DNA from: an uncultured Lachnospiraceae bacterium
GTDB taxonomy: Bacteria > Bacillota > Clostridia > Lachnospirales > Lachnospiraceae
Reading direction: 5' to 3'
Assembly: GCA_946558465.1 (NCBI GenBank)
Contig: CAMNTM010000016.1
Location: 1-64,000, forward strand
Length of the DNA stretch: 64,000 bases
Under the pieces are notes generated by a model, which saw nothing but the letters and a program-made list of their open reading frames with translations, was not told the DNA's origin and searched no databases. Within the stretch, counting starts at the first letter, position 1, and each line of letters begins with the position of its first letter. Made by a program: the position numbers and the translations under genes. This document shows, in pieces, positions 9,563 to 19,700 of this stretch.

Positions 9563-10771
9563 ATGATAGCAGAAAAGATGAAAAATATGGTGGCGAACAG
9601 TTCGGCTATACGTGCAATGTTTGAAGAGGGAAACCGTCTTGCAGAGATTTACGGAGCAGAGAATGTATTTGATTTCAGTCTGGGCAATCCGAATGTACCG
9701 GCGCCTGAGGCTGTAAAAAAGGCCGTAAAGGAGCTGATTGACGAAGAAAATCCGGTTGTTCTTCATGGTTATACGAACAGTAACAGCGGGTATGCAGATG
9801 TAAGAGAAACGATTGCATTGTCATTGAATGAAAGATTCGAGACAAATTTTGAGGGTAAGAATATTGTTATGACTGTAGGCGCCGCGGGCGGGCTGAATGT
9901 TATCCTCAAGTCTTTGATTAATCCGGGGGATGAGGTTATTGCATTTGCTCCGTATTTCGGAGAATATCGTTCATACACCAATAATTATGACGGTGTTCTG
10001 GTGGAGATTTCTCCTGATACAAAGACCTTCCAGCCGAAGCTTGATGAGTTTGAGAAAAAGATTACAGACAAAACAAAGGCAGTGATTATAAATACTCCGA
10101 ATAATCCAACAGGTGTTGTTTATTCGGAGGAGACAATTCTAAAGCTTACAGCGATTATGGAGGCAAAGCAGAAGGAGCTTGGCACAGAAATTTTCCTGAT
10201 TTCTGACGAGCCTTACCGCGAGCTTGTGTATGATGGGGCAGAAGTTCCCTACCTGACAAAATATTATAATAATACAGTTGTCGGATATTCTTATAGTAAA
10301 TCATTGTCTCTGCCGGGAGAGCGGATTGGTTATCTTGTAATTCCGGATGAGGCAGCCGACAGTGCGGATCTTCTTGCCGCGGCAAATGTCGCTACCAGAA
10401 TTCTGGGGTTTGTAAATGCGCCGACGCTGCAGCAGAAGGTAGTAGCAAAATGTGTCCATGAAAAGACGGATATTTCCTTTTATGACCGAAACAGGGAGAC
10501 TTTGTATGAGGGGCTTAAGGAATGCGGCTTTGAGTGTATCAAACCGGAGGGAGCCTTTTATCTTTTTGTAAAATCTCCGCTGGCAGACGAAAAGAGATTC
10601 TGCGCCGCAGCAAAGAAGCATAATATATTGATTGTTCCGGGGAGCTCCTTTGCATGTCCGGGGTTTGTAAGACTGGCTTATTGTGTGTCCTATGAGACAA
10701 TTGTAAATTCACTTCCTCGATTCAGGAAGCTGGCAGAAGAGCTGAAGGAGCAGACAGATGAAAGCATTTGA
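9563..10771 (+). CDS. Class I/II PLP-dependent aminotransferase
   Basis: A fold-type I aminotransferase of the aspartate/aromatic group, 402 aa, soluble. The PLP-binding Lys is Lys246 in YSYSKSLSLPGERIGY, with the family's Arg just downstream. The NTPNNPTG motif that contacts the cofactor is also present, as is the ISDEPYRELVYDG block. It transfers amino groups between an amino acid and 2-oxoglutarate; the exact amino acid cannot be read from the sequence. It overlaps the HisC-like gene by 14 bp, so the two aminotransferases are translationally coupled. Confidence 0.92.
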   Translation: MIAEKMKNMVANSSAIRAMFEEGNRLAEIYGAENVFDFSLGNPNVPAPEAVKKAVKELIDEENPVVLHGYTNSNSGYADVRETIALSLNERFETNFEGKNIVMTVGAAGGLNVILKSLINPGDEVIAFAPYFGEYRSYTNNYDGVLVEISPDTKTFQPKLDEFEKKITDKTKAVIINTPNNPTGVVYSEETILKLTAIMEAKQKELGTEIFLISDEPYRELVYDGAEVPYLTKYYNNTVVGYSYSKSLSLPGERIGYLVIPDEAADSADLLAAANVATRILGFVNAPTLQQKVVAKCVHEKTDISFYDRNRETLYEGLKECGFECIKPEGAFYLFVKSPLADEKRFCAAAKKHNILIVPGSSFACPGFVRLAYCVSYETIVNSLPRFRKLAEELKEQTDESI

Positions 10772-11819
10772 AAAAAACATCAGAAAGGTAGAGCCTTATG
10801 TTCCGGGAGAACAGCCCCAGCATAAGGTAATTAAGCTGAATACCAATGAAAACCCGTATCCTCCGGCACCGGGAGTAGAGCGGGCGCTTAAGGAGTTTTG
10901 TACAGACAAGCTCCGCCTGTATCCAGACCCGGCGGCAGAAGTGCTTGTAAAGGAGCTTGCAGATTTTTATCAGGTAAAGCCGGAGCAGGTATTTGTCGGT
11001 GTAGGTTCAGATGATGTGCTGTCTATGTGTTTTCTGACATTTTTTAATTCTGATAAGCCTATATTTTTTCCTGATATTACATACTCTTTCTATAAGGTTT
11101 GGGCAGAGCTTTATCGTATTCCGTATGAGTGTCAGAGGCTTGATGAGGATTTTCGGATTGTAAGAGAAGATTATTATAAAGAAAACGGTGGCGTAATCTT
11201 TCCGAATCCGAATGCACCGACTGCCATTTATGAGGAGCTAGAAGAGGTGGAGGCTATCATCGCACATAATCCGGATGTGATTGTGATTGTAGATGAAGCC
11301 TATATAGATTTTGCAGGCCGTTCTGCGCTGGAGCTGTTGGATAAATATGATAATCTGATAGTCGTACAGACCTTTTCTAAGGCGCGTTCTATGGCGGGTA
11401 TGCGGATTGGCTATGCTGTCGGCAGCCCGGAGCTTATCCGGTATCTGAATGATGCTAAGTACTCCTTTAATTCCTATACCATAAACCAGATTTCGCTGGT
11501 CTGCGGAACGGAGGCAGTACGTGATAAGGAATATTTTGAGGAAGGAATTCGTAAAATTATCAAGACAAGAGAATGGGCTAAGGAGGAGTTGAAAAAGCTT
11601 GGATTTATCTTTACAGATTCCCGGGCGAATTTTATATTTGCTTCCCATCCGCATTATGATGCGAAGGTACTTTTTGAGGCGATGAAGGAGAGTGGAATCT
11701 ATGTGCGGTTCTGGGGCGGCGAGCGTATCGAACAGTACCTGCGTATTACGGTCGGCACGAGAGAAGAGATGGAAACGATGTTTGCATTTTTAAGGAAGTA
11801 TATGAAAATATCTGAGTAG
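10758..11819 (+). CDS. hisC: Histidinol-phosphate aminotransferase family protein (HisC-like)
   Basis: A 353-aa fold-type I PLP enzyme of the HisC family. The family start (IRKVEPYVPGEQP then KLNTNENPYPPAP) is clear, and the PLP Lys is Lys208 in TFSKARSMAGMRIGY. The C-terminal GVYVRFWGG-like segment reads GIYVRFWGGERIEQYLRITVG. HisC converts imidazole-acetol phosphate to histidinol phosphate and often also transaminates aromatic amino acids. No other his gene is nearby; instead it overlaps another aminotransferase gene by 14 bp. A role as an aromatic or cobalamin-type aminotransferase is therefore possible. Confidence 0.85.
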   Translation: MKAFEKNIRKVEPYVPGEQPQHKVIKLNTNENPYPPAPGVERALKEFCTDKLRLYPDPAAEVLVKELADFYQVKPEQVFVGVGSDDVLSMCFLTFFNSDKPIFFPDITYSFYKVWAELYRIPYECQRLDEDFRIVREDYYKENGGVIFPNPNAPTAIYEELEEVEAIIAHNPDVIVIVDEAYIDFAGRSALELLDKYDNLIVVQTFSKARSMAGMRIGYAVGSPELIRYLNDAKYSFNSYTINQISLVCGTEAVRDKEYFEEGIRKIIKTREWAKEELKKLGFIFTDSRANFIFASHPHYDAKVLFEAMKESGIYVRFWGGERIEQYLRITVGTREEMETMFAFLRKYMKISE

Positions 11820-11831
11820 AAGGAGAAGCTT

Positions 11832-12344
11832 ATGACAGAGACATTAGTACAGGGAATTATTGATGCACTTGGCGGAAATGTTGGGAAAGAGGTTATCGTA
11901 TTTATTATTTCTATGATTCCGATTCTGGAGCTTAGAGGTGCACTTTTAGTTGCAGGACCGCTGCTCGGTGTACCTGTTGCGACGGCAATTCCTTTAAGCG
12001 TTGTCGGAAATATTATTCCGGTGCCGTTTATCCTGCTTTTGATTACCCCGGTATTTAACTGGATGAAGAAAACGAAGGTATTCAAGCCGATGGTAGACAA
12101 GCTGGAATCTAAGGCGATGAGTAAAAGCGACAAGATTGAAAAATATGAATTCTGGGGACTTGTTCTTTTTGTCGGAATTCCGCTTCCGGGAACCGGTGCA
12201 TGGACGGGATCTCTGATTGCCGCGCTTCTTGGAATTAAATTTAAGAAGGCATTTCCTGCGGTAATTCTGGGCATCTGTATAGCTACTGTGATTATGTGGT
12301 TTATTTCTTATGTACTGCTCGGAGGAGTTCAGGTATTAGGCTGA
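11832..12344 (+). CDS. Small multidrug export-type membrane protein (COG2426-like)
   Basis: A 170-aa integral membrane protein matching the putative small multidrug export family. Typical features are EVIVFIISMIPILELRGALLVAG near the start, a central loop rich in Lys (about residues 75-105) and the GIPLPGTGAWTGSLIAALLG motif (about 117-136). About four hydrophobic segments are visible. The GxPxPGTGAWTG motif resembles a re-entrant loop of DedA/SNARE-associated proteins, so transport is plausible but unproven. It lies 12 bp after the HisC-like gene with an AGGAGAAG ribosome binding site, so it is probably the last gene of that operon. Confidence 0.85.
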   Translation: MTETLVQGIIDALGGNVGKEVIVFIISMIPILELRGALLVAGPLLGVPVATAIPLSVVGNIIPVPFILLLITPVFNWMKKTKVFKPMVDKLESKAMSKSDKIEKYEFWGLVLFVGIPLPGTGAWTGSLIAALLGIKFKKAFPAVILGICIATVIMWFISYVLLGGVQVLG

Positions 12345-12447
12345 TTAGATTATCTTTTCTTTAAAAAGATTCCATAATATGTTAAAATAAAAACGGTAAA
12401 TAGTCAAAGTCATTTCAGTTTAAGATTAAGAACGAGGAGTGGAAAAT

Positions 12448-13407
12448 ATGGAAAAAATATATGACGTTACGGCAATGGGCGAGATGCTGATTGATTTTAC
12501 AATGAACGGACAAAGTGAGCAGGGAAACAATATGTTTGAAGCATGTCCGGGCGGAGCGCCGTGCAATGTGCTCGCGATGCTGAATAAGCTGGGACGGAGG
12601 ACCGCCTTCATTGGCAAGGTGGGGCAGGATCAGTTCGGACGTCTTTTAAAAGGGACCATTGAAGAGCTGGGAATCGAAGCAAAAAGCCTGGTACTGGATG
12701 AAGACATTAATACAACCCTCGCATTTGTTCATACATTTCCGGACGGGGACAGAGAATTTTCCTTTTACCGGAAGCCGGGGGCAGATATGATGCTTTCCGA
12801 AGCCGAGGTAGATTATGATATGATTCGCCAGTCTAAGGTATTTCATTTTGGCACATTGTCCATGACCGATGAGCCGGTAAGAACTGCAACGAAGAAGGCT
12901 TTGGAAGCAGCAAAGGAGGCCGGCTGTCTGATTACCTTTGACCCTAATTTAAGAGAACCTCTCTGGAAATCGCTGGATGATGCAAAGGAAGCGATGGAGT
13001 ATGGCTTTGAATATTGTGATATGCTTAAAATTTCAGATAATGAGATTCAGTTTATTTCAGGAAAAGAGGATTATGATGAGGGAATAAGGTATCTTCAGGA
13101 CAAATATCATATTCCTGTTATTTTTCTGACGATGGGAAAGGAAGGAAGCCGTGCATATTATAAGGATATACGGGTGGAGAGACCGGGCTTTACAGTAAAA
13201 GCAATTGAGACGACAGGTGCAGGAGATACCTTCTGCGGCTGTGCGATAAACGGACTTCTTAAGCATGGTATGGAGGGTCTTACGGAGGAGATATTGGGAG
13301 ATATTCTGACCTATGCAAATGCAGGTGCCGCGCTTATTACACTGAAGAAGGGTGCGATCCGTTCTATGCCGGAACCGGAGCAGATTGACGAGATGACAGG
13401 AAAATAA
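12448..13407 (+). CDS. PfkB-family carbohydrate kinase (fructokinase-like)
   Basis: A ribokinase-fold ATP-dependent sugar kinase, 319 aa from the ATG at 12448, which follows GAGGAG at 8-nt spacing (a GTG at 12439 is in frame inside that site). The N-terminal substrate motif GGAPCNVLAMLNKLG is of the fructokinase type. The C-terminal PfkB signature ETTGAGDTFCGC carries the anion hole and catalytic Asp. No sugar transporter or glycosidase lies next to it; fructose is the most likely substrate, but other hexoses or pentoses cannot be excluded. Confidence 0.88.
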   Translation: MEKIYDVTAMGEMLIDFTMNGQSEQGNNMFEACPGGAPCNVLAMLNKLGRRTAFIGKVGQDQFGRLLKGTIEELGIEAKSLVLDEDINTTLAFVHTFPDGDREFSFYRKPGADMMLSEAEVDYDMIRQSKVFHFGTLSMTDEPVRTATKKALEAAKEAGCLITFDPNLREPLWKSLDDAKEAMEYGFEYCDMLKISDNEIQFISGKEDYDEGIRYLQDKYHIPVIFLTMGKEGSRAYYKDIRVERPGFTVKAIETTGAGDTFCGCAINGLLKHGMEGLTEEILGDILTYANAGAALITLKKGAIRSMPEPEQIDEMTGK

Positions 13408-13447
13408 AGCTGCTTGGAACGCAGTAAGACATCGGGGTGTTGAGACT

Positions 13448-14479
13448 ATGGCAATGAAGATTAATAAAGCTCTGCCTTCACCGCAGGAATTGAAGGCAGA
13501 GTATCCTTTGTCGGATAAATTAAGAGAACTGAAAAGAAGCAGAGACGAAGAGATAAGGCAGGTATTTACCGGTACATCAGATAAGTTTGCGGTAATTATA
13601 GGACCCTGTTCGGCAGATAATGAAGAGGCAGTATGTGAGTATGTAAACCGTCTGTCAAGAATTCATGAGAAGGTTTCGGACAGGCTTGTATTGATTCCCA
13701 GAATCTATACGAATAAGCCCCGGACAACGGGTGAAGGCTATAAAGGGATGCTGCATCAGCCGGATCCTGATAAGGCGCCGGATTTATATGCAGGAATTCT
13801 TGCAATTCGGCGGCTTCATCTTAGGGCAATGGAAGAAAGCGGCCTGACGGCAGCAGATGAGATGTTGTATCCGGAAAACAGAAGCTATCTGGATGATATT
13901 CTTTCCTATGAGGCGATAGGGGCCCGCTCAGTAGAAAACCAGCAGCACAGGCTGACTGCAAGCGGGATGGATATTCCGGTAGGGATGAAAAATCCTACCA
14001 GCGGAGACTTGTCTGTCATGTTGAATTCAGTTGTTGCTGCACAGCAGGGGCACCGCTTTATATACAGAGGCCTGGATGTGACTACGGACGGCAATGAGCT
14101 GGCTCATGTGATACTCCGCGGCGGCGTAGACAAATACGGAACCTGTATTCCGAATTACCACTATGAGGATTGTGTCAGATTACTGGAGCTGTATGAGAAA
14201 AAGAACCTGAGAAATCCGGCGGCTGTCATTGATGTAAACCACTCTAATTCAGATAAAAGATGCAAAGAGCAGATACGGATTGTCAGTGAGATACTTCACA
14301 GCCGCAGAGCAAATGCGGATTTGAAGCATATGATTAAAGGAGTTATGATTGAAAGTTACCTAGTGGAAGGACGCCAGGATATCGGTGGTGAGATGATATA
14401 TGGAAAATCAATTACAGATCCATGCATCGGATGGGAGGATACAGAAACACTGATTTATAAAATCGCTGAGGAGTGCTGA
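13448..14479 (+). CDS. 3-deoxy-7-phosphoheptulonate (DAHP) synthase, class I
   Basis: Condenses phosphoenolpyruvate with erythrose 4-phosphate in the first step of aromatic amino-acid synthesis. 343 aa, the AroF/AroG/AroH type. Conserved blocks: VIIGPCSADNEEAV; PRIYTNKPRTTGEGYKG, which binds PEP; GARSVENQQHR; MKNPTSGDLSVM; VIDVNHSNSDK; and ESYLVEGRQD. There is no fused chorismate mutase or ACT domain. Feedback control, if any, must lie in the N-terminal extension as in AroG. Its stop codon abuts the stop codon of a convergent XRE regulator with no bases between, so there is no room for a separate terminator. Confidence 0.95.
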   Translation: MAMKINKALPSPQELKAEYPLSDKLRELKRSRDEEIRQVFTGTSDKFAVIIGPCSADNEEAVCEYVNRLSRIHEKVSDRLVLIPRIYTNKPRTTGEGYKGMLHQPDPDKAPDLYAGILAIRRLHLRAMEESGLTAADEMLYPENRSYLDDILSYEAIGARSVENQQHRLTASGMDIPVGMKNPTSGDLSVMLNSVVAAQQGHRFIYRGLDVTTDGNELAHVILRGGVDKYGTCIPNYHYEDCVRLLELYEKKNLRNPAAVIDVNHSNSDKRCKEQIRIVSEILHSRRANADLKHMIKGVMIESYLVEGRQDIGGEMIYGKSITDPCIGWEDTETLIYKIAEEC

Positions 14480-14821
14480 TTAATTTCTGTCACGAAGCTC
14501 CAAGAGGCTTAAATATCCCAAAAGATCCTTTTTAGATTTTGGGGAAAGTCTTCTGCAGCGGAGGAGGAAGGACTGTTCCTCGGAAGTATAAAGACGATTT
14601 TTAGAAGAATTCATGTGAATGGAGTCGTCATCCTCCAAAAGATAATCTACAGATACATCAAAAAGATTTGCAAGAGCTGTCAGCTTTTCATGGGAAGGCT
14701 GGCGATTTTTTGTTTCATATCCTGCTATTGTAGAACGTGCAACATTCAGACGCGCGGCAACATATTTTTGTGTCATTTCATTTTCAAGTCGTAAAGCTTT
14801 AAGTTTTTTGTCAAATGACAT
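14480..14821 (-). CDS. XRE-family helix-turn-helix regulator
   Basis: A 113-aa regulator. The N-terminal HTH_3 domain (about residues 5-60: LRLENEMTQKYVAARLNVARSTIAGYE) is followed by the common LANLFDVSVDYLLEDD tail and a short C-terminal region with LSPKSKKDLLGYLSLLELRDRN. I chose the ATG at 14821 because AAAGGAGGAA lies just before it; a longer frame to 14938 runs through the promoter. The promoter carries an inverted repeat, suggesting autoregulation. Its target is unknown; the divergent membrane-protein gene at 15079 is one candidate. Confidence 0.92.
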   Translation of the reverse strand: MSFDKKLKALRLENEMTQKYVAARLNVARSTIAGYETKNRQPSHEKLTALANLFDVSVDYLLEDDDSIHMNSSKNRLYTSEEQSFLLRCRRLSPKSKKDLLGYLSLLELRDRN

Positions 14822-14846
14822 GAATTCTTCCTCCTTTGTCTGAATG

Positions 14847-14875
14847 AGTATGGTATATTTTACCAATTGTATCAA
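14847..14875 (-). promoter_or_regulatory. Promoter and probable operator of the XRE gene
   Basis: On the minus strand TTGATA (14875-14870), a 17-bp spacer and CATACT (14852-14847) form a good promoter. The inverted repeat TGGTATATTTTACCA (14851-14865) sits in the spacer next to the -10 box and is a likely autoregulatory operator. Confidence 0.65.
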
Positions 14876-15007
14876 TAAAGGGATTATAAAGTGCTGACTA
14901 TCAACAAATTGTTGCGCTTGTGTTTCTAAACGCGACATTTCGAATCTGAAGAGACAATTCAGAACTATTTCAACAAAAGTTAAATCAAAAAGAAACCGAG
15001 ATATTTA

Positions 15008-15037
15008 TTGAATAAAGAATATTTATTATGGTATAAT
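15008..15037 (+). promoter_or_regulatory. Promoter of the small membrane protein gene
   Basis: TTGAAT (15008-15013), 18-bp spacer, extended -10 TGGTATAAT ending at 15037. It lies about 40 bp before the ATG at 15079. Confidence 0.65.
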
Positions 15038-15078
15038 TTTAAAGAGAGATGAATTGACAAACGAGAGGATTTATAGGA

Positions 15079-15540
15079 ATGATAATAGCGAAAAATGACG
15101 AAGTAAAACGGAGCAGGATATGGAAGATCGTTATGTTCGTTTCTTCTGTTTTGATTGTTGTCATTGCGGTATATCTTTTGATGAAGATGTTTACGGCGAA
15201 TCCATTAGAAGGAAGCTGGGAGAGTGAGGATGGAAGCTTTGTAATAGGTGTAGGGTCAGACGGTTCGATGACGGTCGGGCTTTCGGATATCTGCGAAGAA
15301 GGCGCTGTCAGTGTGAAGATGCTTTATACGCTGGATAAAGACGCAAAGACAATTACGATCAGTGAGGATGCTGCGGAGCTTGAGAAGACTGCAGAAAAGT
15401 CAAATGGCACATATACACGCGAGGCGTTGGAAAATGAGCTGTCCAGAGTTACAACAACCTTTGATTATAGTATTGACAGCAGACGGCTTACACTTACGGA
15501 GCGAGAGTACGGTGATCAACTTACATTTGTAAAAAAATAA
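15079..15540 (+). CDS. Hypothetical membrane-anchored protein
   Basis: I do not recognise this 153-aa protein. A short basic N-terminus (residues 1-14) is followed by one hydrophobic segment (about 15-36, IVMFVSSVLIVVIAVYLLM), then an extracytoplasmic domain that starts NPLEGSWESEDGSFVIGVG. A pattern beginning L-x-G-x-W and made of alternating strands is typical of small lipocalin-like or META-like beta-barrel domains in Clostridia, but this is only an impression. It has its own promoter and a strong terminator, so it is a single-gene unit. The divergent XRE gene may control it. Confidence 0.8.
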   Translation: MIIAKNDEVKRSRIWKIVMFVSSVLIVVIAVYLLMKMFTANPLEGSWESEDGSFVIGVGSDGSMTVGLSDICEEGAVSVKMLYTLDKDAKTITISEDAAELEKTAEKSNGTYTREALENELSRVTTTFDYSIDSRRLTLTEREYGDQLTFVKK

Positions 15541-15550
15541 AGACAGAAAT

Positions 15551-15602
15551 CCCTCTATCTGTCATGTAGTATTCATGCGGGACAGAAAATAGAGGGGTTT
15601 TT
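15551..15602 (+). terminator. Rho-independent terminator
   Basis: CCCTCTAT (15551-15558) and CTGTC (15559-15563) pair with GACAG (15581-15585) and ATAGAGGG (15589-15596), with an AAA bulge, followed by GTTTTT. Confidence 0.85.
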
Positions 15603-15679
15603 CATTCTGTTTGATTTTATTTTTACGGCAGAGTATCAGCCTGACAGGAGTAGAAATACAAGGCAGAAAGGAGCAGATT

Positions 15680-16735
15680 ATGTATAGAGACAGGACAAGG
15701 AAGGTAAGGATCAAAGATATATGGATTGGAGGGGGGCATGAGATTGCCATTCAGTCTATGACAAATACCCGGACGGAGGATATAGAGGCGACCGTCTCTC
15801 AGATTCAGGCTCTTGAAAGAGCAGGCTGTGAGATTATCCGGTGTGCGGTTCCGACGCGTGAGGCAGCAGAAGCGCTTCCTGCAATAAAAAAACAAATACA
15901 GATTCCTCTTGTGGCGGATATTCATTTTGACTACCGGCTGGCTATACAAGCGATTGAGAGCGGTGCAGATAAAATTCGGATCAATCCGGGAAATATTGGG
16001 GATGAAAGCCGTGTAAAGGCAGTTGTCGATAAAGCGAAGGAGTATCAGGTTCCCATCAGAGTCGGGGTAAACAGCGGGTCTTTGGAAAAGACGCTGATAG
16101 AGAAGTATGGCGGCGTAACAGCCGAGGGACTGGTAGAAAGTGCATTGGAAAAGGTACATATGATTGAACGGATGGGCTATGAGGAGCTGGTGGTAAGTAT
16201 CAAGTCCTCGGATGTTATGATGTGTGTAGAGGCACATGAGCTGATTGCCAGGGAGTGTCCGTATCCTCTGCATGTAGGAATTACAGAGGCGGGTACACTT
16301 ATGGCAGGGAATATTAAATCTTCCATCGGGCTTGGGCTGATTTTAAGCCGGGGAATCGGAGATACAATCCGTGTGTCCTTGACGGGAGCGCCGATAGAGG
16401 AGATTAAGTCTGCAAAATTGATTTTAAAAACTCTTGGATTAAGGAAGGGTGGAATTGAAGTAGTATCCTGTCCGACCTGCGGGAGGACAAAGATAGACTT
16501 AATTGGACTTGCAAATCAGGTAGAGGATATGACGTCAGATATGCCGCTTGAGTTAAAGGTAGCAGTGATGGGCTGTGTAGTGAATGGACCGGGAGAAGCT
16601 AAAGAGGCCGATATAGGAATTGCCGGGGGAGCCGGAGAAGGACTTCTGATTAAAAAGGGTGAAATTGTGAAAAAGGTAAAGGAAGAAGAATTATTAGAGA
16701 CGTTGAGACAGGAGCTGCTGCACTGGGATGAGTAA
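15680..16735 (+). CDS. ispG: 4-hydroxy-3-methylbut-2-enyl diphosphate synthase (GcpE)
   Basis: The penultimate enzyme of the MEP isoprenoid pathway; it reduces MEcPP to HMBPP with a [4Fe-4S] cluster. 351 aa from the ATG at 15680, which follows AAAGGAG; the longer frame from 15611 starts inside the upstream region. The TIM-barrel part contains IQSMTNTRTED and VADIHFDYRLA. The iron-sulfur ligands are Cys264, Cys267 (SCPTCGRTK) and Cys299 (GCVVNGPGEAKEADIG). It overlaps polC by 8 bp, a frequent arrangement in Lachnospiraceae. Confidence 0.97.
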   Translation: MYRDRTRKVRIKDIWIGGGHEIAIQSMTNTRTEDIEATVSQIQALERAGCEIIRCAVPTREAAEALPAIKKQIQIPLVADIHFDYRLAIQAIESGADKIRINPGNIGDESRVKAVVDKAKEYQVPIRVGVNSGSLEKTLIEKYGGVTAEGLVESALEKVHMIERMGYEELVVSIKSSDVMMCVEAHELIARECPYPLHVGITEAGTLMAGNIKSSIGLGLILSRGIGDTIRVSLTGAPIEEIKSAKLILKTLGLRKGGIEVVSCPTCGRTKIDLIGLANQVEDMTSDMPLELKVAVMGCVVNGPGEAKEADIGIAGGAGEGLLIKKGEIVKKVKEEELLETLRQELLHWDE

Positions 16736-19700
16736 ATTATTTTTTGAAGTATTTCCTACATTAAAAATGGGAGAAGAGATTCGGACATTGTTTTCGGATG
16801 TGGAGGTTACAAAGGTTTCTACGAATTCTATGCGTACATTCATTAAGGTGTATCTGGTAAGCAGGCATTTGATTCAGAAAAACCGCATTTATGAAGCGGA
16901 GCGCTTACTTAAAACACAGCTCTTTGGAAAAAGCAGGGTAGATGTTGAGATTCAGGAGACCTATGAGCTGTCAGAGCAGTATACGCCGGAGAATATTATC
17001 CGAGAATATTTTGAAAGTTTTCTTGTAGAATTGAACCAGCGCAGTGTTGTGGAACGAAGCATGCTTCAGAACGCGAAATATGCTTTTGAAGACGAAAATA
17101 TCTTATGCCTTCAGCTTACGGATACTATTGTGGTCCAAGGAAAAAAGGAAGCGTTGTCAAAATATTTAAGGAAGGTCTATGCAGAGAGGTTCGGGCGTCC
17201 CATAGAGGTGCGTATTTTATATAAGAAGCCAAAGGAAAGCCGGCTCAAATATAATGAGCTTCAGCTCAAACAGGAGGTAGACACGATACTTGCGCAGGCG
17301 GAGAATATACGCAGGCAGAAGGCAGACAGCCAGACGGAACATAAGGAGGCAGGGGAAAGGAAACAAAAAGCTGTATTTAACGGAAAGAGAAAGTCAGCAG
17401 ATGATTCCGGCTTGGTTTATGGAAGGCCATTTGACGATGAGCCTATTGAACTTAGCCAGGTTGCAGGCGAGATGGGTGAGATTGTAATCCGGGGAAAGGT
17501 TATAAGCTTTGATACGAAAGAGATCCGCAATGAAAAGACGATTGTTATGTATGCCCTTACAGATTTTACCGATACCATTATGGTAAAGATGTTTGTAAGA
17601 AATGATCAGCTTTCTGATGTGCTGGCCGAGGTGAAGGAAGGAGCGTTCTTAAAAATAAAAGGGGTTACGACCATTGACAAATTCGACGGAGAGCTGACGA
17701 TAGGCTCTGTGTTCGGTATTAAAAAGATTCCGGATTTTACAGAAACAAGAAAGGATACGGCGCCACAGAAAAGAGTAGAGCTTCACTGTCATACAAAAAT
17801 GAGTGATATGGACGGTGTGTCGGAGGTAAGAGATATTGTAAAAAGGGCACATGACTGGGGACATAAGGCAATTGCGATTACAGATCACGGGGTAGTCCAG
17901 GCATTTCCAGATGCCAATCATTATATTGAGACTCTGGACAGGGAAGATCCCTTTAAGATTATCTACGGGGTGGAAGGCTATCTTGTGGATGATCTGCAGG
18001 ATGTAGCGGTGAATGAAAAAGGGCAGTCACTTGACGGCTCTTATGTCGTGTTTGACTTGGAGACAACGGGATTTAGTTCTATTAAAGATAAAATTATCGA
18101 GATTGGTGCCGTAAAGGTGGAAAATGGTGAGATTACAGATAAATACAGTACCTTTGTAAATCCTAAAGTTCCGATTCCTTTTCAGATTACACAGCTTACC
18201 AGTATTACGGATAAGATGGTTATGGAGGCTCCGGATATAGAGACCGTGCTGCCGGAATTTTTAGAATTTGCAGGTGATGCCGTGCTGGTGGCGCATAATG
18301 CGGGATTTGACGTGGGATTTATTGAGCAGAACTGCAGGTATCAGGATATTATCCCGGATTTTACATCGGTAGATACAGTGGCGCTTGCAAGGATTCTTCT
18401 TCCTACACTTTCTAAGTTTAAGCTTAATGTAGTAGCGAAAGCACTGAATATTTCTCAGGAGCATCATCACCGGGCTGTAGATGATGCAAGAGTTACTGCA
18501 GACATTTTTGTAAAGTTTATTCAGATGCTGGGGGACAGAGATATCCATACACTTAAAAAATTGAATCAGTTTGGAGCACATAATGCAGATGCAGTAAAGA
18601 AGCTTCCTTCTTATCATGTGATTATTCTTGCCAAGAATGATGTGGGAAGAGTAAATCTTTATACTCTGGTATCTAAGTCTCATCTGGATTATTTTTCCAG
18701 AAGACCTAGAATTCCTAAAAGCGAGCTGTCCAGCCATAGAGAGGGCTTGATTGTAGGAAGTGCCTGTGAGGCGGGAGAGCTGTATCAGGCAATTCTAAAC
18801 GATAAGTCGGAGGCAAAGATTGCTAGAATTGTTGATTACTATGATTATCTGGAAATCCAGCCGCTTGGAAATAATCTGTTTATGATTCCAGAGGAGAGGA
18901 TTACGAAGGTAAACAGCAAGGAGGATCTAGAGGAAATTAACCGAAGGATCATAAGGCTTGGAGAACAGTTTGAAAAGCCTGTAGTGGCTACCTGTGATGT
19001 GCATTTTCTTGATCCGGGAGATGAGGTGTACCGCCGGATTATAATGACAGGAAAAGGTTTTGCAGACGCGGATAATCAGGCGCCTCTTTACCTTCGTACG
19101 ACAGAAGAGATGCTGGCAGAATTTGAATATCTCGGCTCGGCAAAGGCGAAGGAGATTGTCATTGACAATCCAAACCGGATAGCAGATATGGTGGAGAAGA
19201 TTTCTCCGGTAAGGCCGGATAAATGTCCTCCGGTAATTCCGGATTCGGATAAGATGCTTAAGGAAATATGTTATGAAAAAGCATATTCTATGTATGGAGA
19301 TCCTCTGCCGGAAATTGTAACAGAGCGTTTGGAGAGAGAGCTGAATTCCATTATTTCCAATGGTTTTGCAGTTATGTATATTATCGCTCAAAAGTTGGTA
19401 TGGAAATCGAACGAGGATGGGTATCTGGTAGGTTCCAGAGGCTCTGTAGGCTCATCCTTTGTGGCAACAATGGCAGGAATCACAGAGGTAAATCCTTTAA
19501 GTCCCCATTATTACTGTAGAAAGTGTCATTATAGTGATTTTGAGTCTGATGAGGTGCGCGCCTATGCAGGAGGCTGCGGCTGGGATATGCCGGATAAGCT
19601 GTGTCCGAGGTGCGGTGAACCGCTTGCAAAAGATGGATTTGATATCCCCTTTGAGACGTTCCTTGGATTTAAAGGAAACAAAGAGCCGGATATTGATTTG

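Noticed and set aside
9056-9766. Long open frame on the minus strand (236 codons) across the DUF2156 and aminotransferase genes
   Set aside because: It is antisense to two well-supported genes, has no ribosome binding site and a composition that mirrors their codons; it resembles no protein.
12345-12447. Terminator-like AT hairpin before the sugar kinase gene (ATCTTTT and AAAAGAT)
   Set aside because: The stem has almost no G-C pairs and is too weak to call.
13408-13447. Possible T-box or trp-type leader before DAHP synthase
   Set aside because: The gap is only 40 bp, with a plain ribosome binding site and no room for such a leader.
15623-16273. Minus-strand open frame of 216 codons inside ispG
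   Set aside because: Shadow of ispG; rich in Cys, His and Leu as antisense frames are, with no domain.
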